From Streptomyces sp. PR69 (GTDB lineage Bacteria; Actinomycetota; Actinomycetes; Streptomycetales; Streptomycetaceae): a DNA stretch of 64,000 bases. The position numbers and the translations under genes are program-made. The notes under the pieces are model-generated. The model did no database searches and had not been told where the DNA came from. It was given only the letters and a program-made list of their open reading frames with translations. The stretch lies in the NCBI RefSeq assembly GCF_026420845.1, contig NZ_JAOWCB010000026.1, forward strand, positions 21,505 through 85,504. The letters are read 5' to 3'. Positions 15,534-23,289 of the stretch are shown here, piece by piece; position 1 is the stretch's first letter; each line of letters begins with the position of its first letter.

Positions 15534-17033
15534 ATGACGCAGTGGACCTCGGCGGTGGGGGCGGCGCAGCTCGCCCGACAGCTCGGCGCCCAGCAGCCGC
15601 GGCCTGGCGGACCGGGGGCGCGCAAGCTCCCCGCGTACCGCTCGCTGGCCGACGGGATCAGACTGCTCGTCCTCGAAGGCAGGGTGCCCGTCGCCGCCAA
15701 GCTGCCCGCCGAGCGGGAGCTGGCGCTCGCCCTCTCCGTGAGCCGTACGACGGTCGCCGCCGCGTACGAGGCGCTGCGCGGCGAGGGCTTCCTTGAGTCC
15801 CGCAGGGGCGCGGGCAGCTGGACGGCCGTCCCCGCGGGCAATCCGCTGCCCGCCCGCGGCCTGGAACCGCTGCCCCCGGAGTCCCTCGGCTCGATGATCG
15901 ACCTGGGCTGCGCCGCGCTGCCCGCGCCCGAGCCATGGCTGACCCGTGCCATCCAGGGGGCGCTGGAGGAACTGCCTCCGTATGCGCACACCCACGGCGA
16001 CTATCCGGCCGGGCTGCCCGCGCTGCGGCGGATGCTCGCGGACCGCTACACCGAGCGGGGCATTCCGACCATGCCCGAGCAGATCATGGTCACCACGGGC
16101 GCCATGGGGGCGATCGACGCCATCTGCCATCTGTTCGCCGGGCGCGGCGAGCGCATCGCCGTCGAATCGCCCAGCTACGCCAATATCCTCCAGCTGATGC
16201 GCGAGGCCGGGGCCAGGCTGGTGCCCGTCGCCATGGCGGAGGGGCTGGCGGGCTGGGATCTGCCGCGCTGGCGGCAGGTGCTGCGGGAGGCGGCGCCCCG
16301 GCTGGCCTATGTGGTCGCCGACTTCCACAACCCCACGGGCGCGCTGGCAGACGAGGACCAGCGGCGGGCGATGGTGGACGCGGCGCGTTCGGCCGGCACG
16401 GTGCTCGTCGTCGACGAGACCATGTCGGAGCTGCATCTCGACGACGGCATCGACATGCCCCGGCCGGTCTGCGCGTTCGACCCGGCGGGCAGCACGGTCC
16501 TGACGGTGGGATCGGCCAGCAAGGCGTTCTGGGCGGGCATGCGGATCGGCTGGGTGCGGGCCGCGCCCGATGTGATCCGCTCCCTGGTCGCGGCCCGTGC
16601 GTACGCGGATCTCGGCACGCCCGTGCTGGAGCAGCTCGGCGTCAACTGGCTGATGCGGACCGGCGGCTGGGAGCAGGCGGTCGCCGTGCGCAGGACCCAG
16701 GCCCGGGAGAACCGGGACGCGCTGGTCGCCGCGGTGCGCCGGGAGCTGCCCGGCTGGGAGTTCCGGGTGCCCCACGGCGGGCTCACCCTCTGGGTCCGCA
16801 CTGGCGGCCTCTCCGGCTCCCGCCTCGCCGAGGCCGGCGAACGCGTCGGAGTGCGCGTCCCCTCGGGTCCGCGCTTCGGAGTCGACGGCGCGTTCGAGGG
16901 GTACGTCCGCCTCCCCTTCACCGTCGGCGGCCCCGTCGCCGACGAGGCGGCGACCCGCCTCGCCGCCGCGGCCCGCCTGGTCGAAACGGGCGCGACGACG
17001 GGTGCGGAGTCCCCGCGCACCTTCGTGGCCTGA
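15534..17033 (+). CDS. MocR-type GntR/aminotransferase transcriptional regulator
   Basis: This 499-residue two-domain regulator has an N-terminal winged HTH (about 35-97, with KLPAERELALALSVSRTTVAAAYEALRGEGF). A fold-type I aminotransferase domain follows that binds pyridoxal phosphate. The PLP lysine is K330 in VLTVGSASKAFWAGMRIGW, and ADFHNPTG supplies the Asn and Asp-region contacts. MocR regulators sense PLP adducts of vitamin B6, GABA, taurine or other amines. The ATG at 15534 follows GGAAGGTGG and was preferred over the longer frame. Divergent from a YczE-type gene, a recognised MocR partnership. Effector unknown. Confidence 0.92.
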   Translation: MTQWTSAVGAAQLARQLGAQQPRPGGPGARKLPAYRSLADGIRLLVLEGRVPVAAKLPAERELALALSVSRTTVAAAYEALRGEGFLESRRGAGSWTAVPAGNPLPARGLEPLPPESLGSMIDLGCAALPAPEPWLTRAIQGALEELPPYAHTHGDYPAGLPALRRMLADRYTERGIPTMPEQIMVTTGAMGAIDAICHLFAGRGERIAVESPSYANILQLMREAGARLVPVAMAEGLAGWDLPRWRQVLREAAPRLAYVVADFHNPTGALADEDQRRAMVDAARSAGTVLVVDETMSELHLDDGIDMPRPVCAFDPAGSTVLTVGSASKAFWAGMRIGWVRAAPDVIRSLVAARAYADLGTPVLEQLGVNWLMRTGGWEQAVAVRRTQARENRDALVAAVRRELPGWEFRVPHGGLTLWVRTGGLSGSRLAEAGERVGVRVPSGPRFGVDGAFEGYVRLPFTVGGPVADEAATRLAAAARLVETGATTGAESPRTFVA

Positions 17034-17826
17034 GACCCCGTGCGCGTCTCCCGGTGTTGGCCGTGCGGCGGCGGGCTGGGCGTGGCTTGGTGTTCGTGGC
17101 GTGTGCGCGTGAGATGCCGGGTGCGTCTGCTGGTGTTGGCCGTGCGGCGGCGGGCTGGGGCGTGTCGCCGAAGTCCCGCCTGCCGGGCGATGCCTGGCAG
17201 GCGCTCTCCCTGGGCCCTGCGGGCCCGGGAGGCGCCCTGCGCTGCGTTGCCGTCGGTCGCCGATGCTCCGCATGGACCCTCCCCCAGCCTTCGGCCGGGG
17301 GTGCGCCCATCCTCTGCCTTGCGGTCCTCCGCAGCCCTTGGGGCGCGGGGCGCCCTCGGCGCCAGACGCCGCCCGGCCCGCCCTCCGGGCGGACGACGCC
17401 ACTTCGACGACGCTCTCGAGCGTCCCTCCCAGCAGGCTTTGCTTCGTCGCGCCGCCCTGCACGCACTCCCTCTGACCCTGCGGGCCCGGGAGGCGCTCTC
17501 ACACTGCGCTGGCCAAAAGCCCGAGCAGCTCCGCTGCGGGGGCTTCCGGCCGCCTGGCGGTCTCCCTCGCAGTCCTTCGGGCGCGGGGGCGCCCGGCATC
17601 GGACGACGGTCCTCGGAGGCAAAGCTTGCCGGTCGCGGCACTGGCCGCCAGCGTTCGCCGCGCGTGCCCGCGCGTTACCGCTCCCAGCGCGGCCCGGGAA
17701 TGGGTCTCCGCTTCGCGAAGCCGCCGTACGAAAACAGCCCCGCCCGGCCCAGGGCACCTCGCAGCGGTACTGGGGGAGGTAGCCGGGGGAAGTACGAGGC
17801 GCGGGGGTCCGGGCGCGGGCCCCCGG
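17034..17826. other. Long intergenic stretch with short direct repeats
   Basis: No gene is supported over 793 bp. A 28-bp direct repeat (starting GGTGTTGGCCGTGCGGCGGC) occurs at 17053-17080 and 17132-17159. CCCTGCGGGCCCGGGAGGCGC recurs near 17214 and 17475 in close variants. It resembles decayed or REP-like Streptomyces spacer rather than a pseudogene with a recognisable product. Confidence 0.5.
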
Positions 17827-19443
17827 TCAGCCGTCTGCGCGGGCCGTCGCCCGCACCGGCTCCGGCGTCCCCTCGTCCTGCCGCTCCGGCAGCAGCCCCC
17901 GCACTGCCCGCCGGTGCGATTCGGCCGCGGCGTCGTCGTACGGATCCGGCGTCGCGGGCACCTGGAGGCGGACCACCGGCCCCGCACCCAGCCGGGCGTA
18001 CCCGCGGCCGGGCGGGACCGCCGGCACCGGCGTCGTGTGCGGCTGGACGCCGAGCACGGATGCCGCCTGCTCGCAGGAGACCGCCCCGAGGACCACCCGC
18101 GCCCGCGTGTATGTGCGCACCGGCTCGGCCAGCGACTCCAGCCCGTCGAACTGCTCGGCCACCGCCACCGTCACCTGCGCCGCCCTGCCGTGCCGCAGCG
18201 GCACGGACAGCAGCTGCTGCGGATCGGTGTGCCCGTCCGCCGCCGCGAGATGGCCGAAGACGCTCGGCCGGTCGAGGAGAATCCACAGCGGACGCCGGAC
18301 GTCCTCGGGCGCGGGACGCCCCGTCTGCCGCGCCCGGTTCACCGCGATCAACCGGCGCTCCGTCTCATGCGCCGCCCACTCCAGGCCCGCCAGCGCACCG
18401 GACAGCCCGCACTCCACCGCCAGCACGCCCCTGCGCCCGGTCAGACACGCGTACTCTCCGCCGCCTCCGCCCTCGATGATCAGCACGTCCCCGTGCTGGA
18501 GGGCCTGCAGCGCGATGGACCTCAGCAGCGTGGAGGTGCCGCTGCCGGGCGTGCCGACGGCCAGCAGATGCGGTTCGGCCGACCGCGCCCCCGTGCGCCA
18601 GACGACCGCGGGCGCGTCCTGCGCCGCCCCGCCGGCGTCGCTCACCGGCACCGTGCGCTGTACCGCGTCCGGATCGGTGAAGCCGAGCACCGTCTCCCCG
18701 GGGACGGTGACGAACCGCTGCGCGGCGATGGTGGCGGGCAGCGCGGGAAGCACCGTCATCAGCAGTTCATTGGCCTCCTCCTCCCAGGTGAAGAGGTACT
18801 CCCGGCCGCGCCCAGATTTGGCGTGCAGCAGCTGCTCGATGCGGGCGCGGGCCTGCGGCTCGCCGTCCGTGAAGTACGCGGGGTAGTTCACCCGCAGCCT
18901 GGTCAGCCGCCCGTTCGCGTCAAAGGCGCACTCGCTGAACGCCGTGTCCCACTCCCCGCCGTGCCGGAACAGCGGCGCGGGGTCCTCCGCCACGGAGAAG
19001 TACGGCACCAGCGCCTCGTACAGCGCCTGCAGCCTGCGGCTCTCGGCAGGGTCCGGACCGCTGCGCGCAGGGGTGCGCTCCCGGCCCTGCCACGCGGCCG
19101 CGCCCATCAGCGCGATCAGCCCGAGCAGCGGTCCGTACGGGATGAGCGCGAGCAGCAGCAGACCGCCGGCGGCCAGACACAGGGCGGGACCGCGCCGTTC
19201 CCTGGGGGTGTCGGCCCACCGCCGGCGTGCCGCCCCGGCCAGCCGGCGCAGCCCGCGGGCGATCGTGATCAGCGGATGGAGCACGTCCGCCGCGCCGTCC
19301 GCGGCGGTGCGCGCGATCTCCCGGCTGCGGGCGATCTGCGCGGCGCCGCCGCTGACGATGCGGCTGCCGAGGACCCGGGGGCCGACAGGCCGGGCTCCGC
19401 CGAGCCGGGAGCCAAGGGCGCGGGGGAGCGGTCGACGGGCCAC
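17827..19443 (-). CDS. sffA: SpoIIIE/FtsK-like sporulation protein SffA
   Basis: This 538-residue membrane-anchored P-loop protein has an N-terminal basic segment, then a membrane helix pair (LCLAAGGLLLLALIPYGPLLGLIALMGAAAW, about 95-130) and a FtsK-like motor-type domain. The Walker A region at residues 297-304 reads GTPGSGTS, where the usual Lys is Thr303; the Walker B-like segment is LWILLDRP. In S. coelicolor SffA is recruited to sporulation septa by SmeA and helps segregate chromosomes (Ausmees and colleagues). The GTG start is one base after the smeA stop, so they are coupled. Identification rests on this pairing and FtsK-like features. Confidence 0.82.
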   Translation of the reverse strand: MARRPLPRALGSRLGGARPVGPRVLGSRIVSGGAAQIARSREIARTAADGAADVLHPLITIARGLRRLAGAARRRWADTPRERRGPALCLAAGGLLLLALIPYGPLLGLIALMGAAAWQGRERTPARSGPDPAESRRLQALYEALVPYFSVAEDPAPLFRHGGEWDTAFSECAFDANGRLTRLRVNYPAYFTDGEPQARARIEQLLHAKSGRGREYLFTWEEEANELLMTVLPALPATIAAQRFVTVPGETVLGFTDPDAVQRTVPVSDAGGAAQDAPAVVWRTGARSAEPHLLAVGTPGSGTSTLLRSIALQALQHGDVLIIEGGGGGEYACLTGRRGVLAVECGLSGALAGLEWAAHETERRLIAVNRARQTGRPAPEDVRRPLWILLDRPSVFGHLAAADGHTDPQQLLSVPLRHGRAAQVTVAVAEQFDGLESLAEPVRTYTRARVVLGAVSCEQAASVLGVQPHTTPVPAVPPGRGYARLGAGPVVRLQVPATPDPYDDAAAESHRRAVRGLLPERQDEGTPEPVRATARADG

Positions 19444-19444
19444 G

Positions 19445-19639
19445 TCAGAACTGGATTCCGCCCAGCAGGCTGGCCAGGCTCGCGCCGCCCGCCGTGATGC
19501 TCGGGGCGATCGCGGTGCCCGCCAGATAGAAGCCGAACAGCGCGCAGACCAGGGCGTGGGACGCCTTGAGCCCGTCCTTCCGGAAGAACAGGAAGACGAT
19601 GATGCCGAGCAGCACGACACCGGAGATCGACAGAATCAT
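19445..19639 (-). CDS. smeA: Small sporulation membrane protein SmeA
   Basis: This 64-residue protein has two membrane helices: ILSISGVVLLGIIVFLFF at residues 2-19 and ASHALVCALFGFYLAGTAIA at about 26-45. They are separated by RKDGLK, with a short Ala/Ser-rich end. In S. coelicolor SmeA is a small membrane protein required for proper sporulation septation and for placing SffA at septa. ATG with AGGAG seven bases upstream. It is the first gene of the smeA-sffA pair; an inverted repeat lies about 90 bp upstream. Expression is known to depend on sporulation regulators in S. coelicolor. Confidence 0.87.
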   Translation of the reverse strand: MILSISGVVLLGIIVFLFFRKDGLKASHALVCALFGFYLAGTAIAPSITAGGASLASLLGGIQF

Positions 19640-19724
19640 GAGTGTTCTCCTGGTTGATGGGGACAGTCACCATGAGTTGTTCCAGGCTCACAGCAGGTAT
19701 CTATGCGACAAAAGGTGCATATGG

Positions 19725-19745
19725 GTGAAAAGTCATGGGTTTCAC
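19725..19745. promoter_or_regulatory. GTGAAA-N9-TTTCAC inverted repeat upstream of smeA
   Basis: Perfect 6-bp arms around 9 bp, 86-106 bp before the smeA ATG and inside the region where its promoter should lie. Candidate operator; the binding protein is not identified. Confidence 0.4.
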
Positions 19746-19859
19746 TCGGCTGGCGGACGATCGGCTCGTTGATCGTCAAGGCGGCGCGCGGGCAGTACCC
19801 TGTCGGTTCACTCCAGTCGGCATGCACGGCAAGCAAGCAGTTGAAAGGTGGTCCCCCGG

Positions 19860-20252
19860 ATGAGCGAAACACCCGACCCCGAGGTGATCGAGCTCGCGGC
19901 CAAGGTCTTCGATCTGGCGCGCAGGGGGGAGACGGAGGCGCTCGCCGCCTACGTCGACGCGGGAGTCCCGGCGAACCTCGCCAACGACAAGGGCGACACG
20001 CTCGTCATGCTCGCCGCCTACCACGGGCACGCCGACGCCGTGCGGGTGCTGCTGGAGCGCGGCGCCGAGCCGGACCGGCCCAACGACCGGGGCCAGACCC
20101 CGCTCGCCGGAGCCGTCTTCAAGGGCGAGGATGCCGTGATCCGCGCCCTGCTGGCCGGGGGCGCCGATCCGGAGGCAGGCGCTCCGTCCGCGATGGATAC
20201 GGCGCGGATGTTTGGGAAGACAGACCTTCTGGAACTGTTCGGCAACCGCTGA
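19860..20252 (+). CDS. Ankyrin repeat protein
   Basis: This 130-residue small cytoplasmic protein has about three ankyrin repeats. It opens with ELAAKVFDLARRGETEALAAYVDAGVPANLANDKGDTLVMLAAYHGHADAVRVLLERGAEPDRPNDRGQTPLAGAVFKGEDAVIRALLAGGADP, showing the G-x-TPL/TLVMLAA and LL..GA consensus positions. Ankyrin repeats mediate protein binding; no enzymatic part is present. The start at 19860 follows AAAGGTGG; a few codons of open frame exist further upstream. Divergent from smeA with about 220 bp between. Partner unknown. Confidence 0.85.
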   Translation: MSETPDPEVIELAAKVFDLARRGETEALAAYVDAGVPANLANDKGDTLVMLAAYHGHADAVRVLLERGAEPDRPNDRGQTPLAGAVFKGEDAVIRALLAGGADPEAGAPSAMDTARMFGKTDLLELFGNR

Positions 20253-20423
20253 ACGGCAGTTGGGACGCCGTGCGGCAGTTCCCGGGAAAGTCCACGTCAC
20301 CGCGGCGAGGGGGCTGCCGTAAATGTGGTCGCGGTGGCGATATGGGTGGGTCATCATGACGTCGGGCCCTACCCCGGACTTCATCCGGGCGTCCCCCTGG
20401 GGCCACCGACGAGAGGCAGGAAG

Positions 20424-20480
20424 ATGGTCTACACCAAGCGGAAGACGACGGGCGGCCCAGCATGTTGCCGCGCGGCCTAG
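20424..20480 (+). CDS. Possible 18-residue microprotein
   Basis: The short reading frame MVYTKRKTTGGPACCRAA is preceded by GAGAGGCAGGAAG, a usable ribosome site. It lies alone between the ankyrin and HEAT-like genes, 63 bp before the latter. It is basic at the start and has a CC pair near the end. It could be a leader peptide or spurious; no family is known to me. Low confidence. Confidence 0.3.
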   Translation: MVYTKRKTTGGPACCRAA

Positions 20481-20543
20481 GAACTGCCCCCATGGCATCC
20501 CCACTCCCCGGTCGCGTCGACAGCTTGATGTGAGGCTCTTTCC

Positions 20544-21962
20544 ATGTTCGATCCAGTCATAGCGCCGAGCGGCACGCTCCTCGGCCTGCTGCAGAGAGGG
20601 CGCGGCGACGGCACCCTGCACGCGCTCGCCGCCCCGCGCGCCGAAGCGCTCGCCGCCCTCAACCACTGCGTGCTGCACGACCCCCGCCACGACTGGCAGG
20701 TCGAGAACCGCTCCCTGTACTACGCACGCCTCTATCTGGATCTCCACGGCAGCCTTGAGGAGATCGAGCGCCATCTGTGCGACGCCGACGACTGTCTCGA
20801 CCCCGACGAGACCAGGACCGGCCTCGCGCTCGCGGTGCTCGGCCACCTCGCCTCGTACGGCAGGGGGGACGCCCTCGCCCTGCTGCGCCGGTACGCTGCC
20901 GCCGGATCGAACTGGGCCTGGGCCCTGGACGAACTGGCCCTGCGCGACACCGACGCCGGGCTGCGCGCGCTCGCCGCACCCGTCCTCGCCCGCTTCCCGG
21001 CCACCCCCGAGGGCGACGCCGAACTCGCCCTCGCCATGCGCGACGCCTTCGAGCCCCGCCCCTGGCGGCTGTGGGCCGAGGACCAGCGCGACGCCATCGG
21101 CGCCCGGGTCCGCGCCGCCCAGGAAGCCGGCTCCTTCGACCGCTGGCAGCGCCAGCTGCGCCCCGCCGGGCCACGCCCCGGATGGAGCGTGCAGGCTGTC
21201 TTCGACTGGGCCGAGCAGGGCCTTGAGCGCGGCAGCGTCCTCCATGTGCCCGCCGCCCGATGTCTCACGGCCGTCGCCGGGCCCGAGGACCGCCCCGCCA
21301 TCGTCGAGGCCGCTCGCTCCGGCCAGGACGGCGCACGCTGTGCCTCCCTGCACTATCTCGCCGAAACCCGCGACCCCGTCGTCCTGGACCTCATCGAGGC
21401 AGCCGCGCTCAGCCCCTCCCGCACGGTCGCCGAAGCCGCCGTCTCCGCCTTCGAGCGCATGTGCGGCGACGACGCGGTGGAGCGCGCCCGCCGCTGGGTG
21501 CACCGCCCCGACGCCCTCGGCGCGTCCGCCGCCGGAGTCCTCGCCTGCCGCGGCGAAGCCCGCGACGCCGGCCTCGTCCTCGGCGCGCTCCGTGAGACCG
21601 TGCGGGCCGACGGCCCCGACGCGCCCCGGTTGTGGTCGCTCGTCGACGGCGCGGGCCGTCTCGGCATCGAATGCGCCGCTCCCGTGTTGCGCCATGTGTA
21701 CCGGGAGACCGCCTCCTCACAGCTGCGCGGCCGCGCCGCCCGCGCCCTGGCCGCCACCGACCCCTCCTTCCCCACCGGATTCGCCGTGGAATGCCTGTGG
21801 GACTGCGAGGAGACGACACGGGAAGTCGCCGCGCTGCACGCCGAGACCGGCGATGTGCGCGTCGCCGAACGTCTGCGCAGACTCGCCGCCGACCCCGTCG
21901 AGGAGGCCGAGGTGCAGACCGCCGTACGGAGCAGAATCGGACCGGACACGCCGGCCGTCTGA
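20544..21962 (+). CDS. HEAT-like repeat protein
   Basis: This 472-residue, all-helical, Ala/Arg/Leu-rich protein is built of helix pairs typical of HEAT/PBS lyase-like repeats. Examples are ETRTGLALAVLGHLASYGRGDALALLRRYAAAGSN, RDTDAGLRALAAPVLARFP and the C-terminal SSQLRGRAARALAATDPSFP. No catalytic motif and no signal or membrane segment are seen. Probably a protein-binding scaffold. Start ATG with a weak upstream GAGGC. Preceded by the ankyrin gene and the small frame, so it may be in the same transcript. Family call is by pattern, function unknown. Confidence 0.75.
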   Translation: MFDPVIAPSGTLLGLLQRGRGDGTLHALAAPRAEALAALNHCVLHDPRHDWQVENRSLYYARLYLDLHGSLEEIERHLCDADDCLDPDETRTGLALAVLGHLASYGRGDALALLRRYAAAGSNWAWALDELALRDTDAGLRALAAPVLARFPATPEGDAELALAMRDAFEPRPWRLWAEDQRDAIGARVRAAQEAGSFDRWQRQLRPAGPRPGWSVQAVFDWAEQGLERGSVLHVPAARCLTAVAGPEDRPAIVEAARSGQDGARCASLHYLAETRDPVVLDLIEAAALSPSRTVAEAAVSAFERMCGDDAVERARRWVHRPDALGASAAGVLACRGEARDAGLVLGALRETVRADGPDAPRLWSLVDGAGRLGIECAAPVLRHVYRETASSQLRGRAARALAATDPSFPTGFAVECLWDCEETTREVAALHAETGDVRVAERLRRLAADPVEEAEVQTAVRSRIGPDTPAV

Positions 21963-22161
21963 CGCCACCCCTGTGATGCCCGTCTGACGCCGCCCCCGGG
22001 ATGTCCGGATCGCCTCATGGGGGCCTTGGTGACTCAGGCGACCGCTGTGTGACCATTCGTCTTGAGATGGGCCCGCGGCGGCGACAAACGCTCATGGGAC
22101 GTTTCACGGGCGGAAAGATCCACGTTGGCGCAGCCACCCCGGGCGCGACGAGAACACGGAT

Positions 22162-23289
22162 ATGCGTGTCGTCATCGTCACTGAATCCTTCCCGCCAGAC
22201 GTCAATGGTGTGGCGCACTGCGCCCTGCAGACCGCCCGGCATCTCGCCGCACGCGGCCATGAACCGCTTGTCATAGCGCCGGCCGCGGCCGCGGCGGACG
22301 ACTGCGACCGGACCGCGCCCTGTCCCGTCGTACGCGTCCCCTCGCTCCCGCTGCCCGGATATCCGCAGGTCCGGGTGGCTCTGCCGAGCCGCCGGGTCGC
22401 GGCGGCCATCGCCGCCCACCGTGCCGACCTGGTCCACCTCGCCAGCCCCTTTGTGCTCGGTGTGCGCGGCATGGCGGCGGCGGCCCGGCTCGGACTGCCG
22501 GCCGTCGCCGTCTACCAGACGGATCTGGCCGGATACGCCCGTACGTATGTGGGCGCGGGCGAGTCAGCGGCCTGGCGGCGCATCCGGGCGGTGCACAGCG
22601 CCGCGGACCGCACGCTCGCCCCCTCGACCGCCGCGCTGCGCGATCTGGAGCAGCACGGCGTGGAGCGGGTGCGGCTGTGGCCGCGCGGTGTCGACACGGC
22701 CCGTTTCCGCCCCGAGCTGCGTGACGGGGAACTGCGGCGCGAACTCGCCCCCGGCGGCGAACTGATCGTCGGCTATGTCGGACGGCTCGCCCCAGAGAAG
22801 CATGTGGAGCTGCTGTCCGGCGTCTGCGAGCTGCCAGGCGTACGGGTCGTGGTCGTCGGCGACGGGCCGAGCGAGGCATCGCTGCGCACCGCGCTGCCGA
22901 AGGCCGCCTTCCTGGGGCGCAGAACCGGCGACGACCTCGCCCGCGTCTTCGCCTCGCTGGACGTCTTCGCCCACACCGGGCCGTACGAGACGTTCTGCCA
23001 GACCGTGCAGGAGGCCATGGCCAGCGGAGTGCCGGTCGTCGCGCCCGCCGCGGGCGGACCCCTCGACCTGGTCGGCCACGGGCGCACCGGGCTGCTCGTC
23101 GCCCCGGGCGACGCGGACGCGGTGCGTGACGCGGTGCGCGGGCTCGCCGCCGACCCCGACCTGAGGACCGCCTGCGGACAGGCGGCGCGGACCGCCGTCG
23201 AGGGCAGGACCTGGGCCGTCATCGGCGATCTGCTGATCGACCACTACGCCGAGGTGCTGGGTGCGCGCACGGCGGCGGTGGCGGCATGA
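22162..23289 (+). CDS. GT4-family glycosyltransferase (MgtA-like)
   Basis: This 375-residue GT-B enzyme resembles GDP-mannose-dependent alpha-mannosyltransferases. The N-lobe starts MRVVIVTESFPPDVNGVAHCALQTARHLAARGHEPLVIAP, typical of glycosyl group 1 donors. The C-lobe has VGYVGRLAPEKHVELL, VVVVGDGPSEASL and the E-x7-E motif region TFCQTVQEAMASGVPVVAPAAGGPLDLV. It probably attaches mannose or a related sugar to a lipid or polysaccharide on the inner membrane. The next gene begins at the ATGA overlap at 23286, so this is the first gene of a coupled set. Confidence 0.88.
   Translation: MRVVIVTESFPPDVNGVAHCALQTARHLAARGHEPLVIAPAAAAADDCDRTAPCPVVRVPSLPLPGYPQVRVALPSRRVAAAIAAHRADLVHLASPFVLGVRGMAAAARLGLPAVAVYQTDLAGYARTYVGAGESAAWRRIRAVHSAADRTLAPSTAALRDLEQHGVERVRLWPRGVDTARFRPELRDGELRRELAPGGELIVGYVGRLAPEKHVELLSGVCELPGVRVVVVGDGPSEASLRTALPKAAFLGRRTGDDLARVFASLDVFAHTGPYETFCQTVQEAMASGVPVVAPAAGGPLDLVGHGRTGLLVAPGDADAVRDAVRGLAADPDLRTACGQAARTAVEGRTWAVIGDLLIDHYAEVLGARTAAVAA

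Noticed and set aside
19640..19860. BldD or WhiG sites at smeA
   Set aside because: No convincing match to either consensus; only an unassigned inverted repeat is reported.
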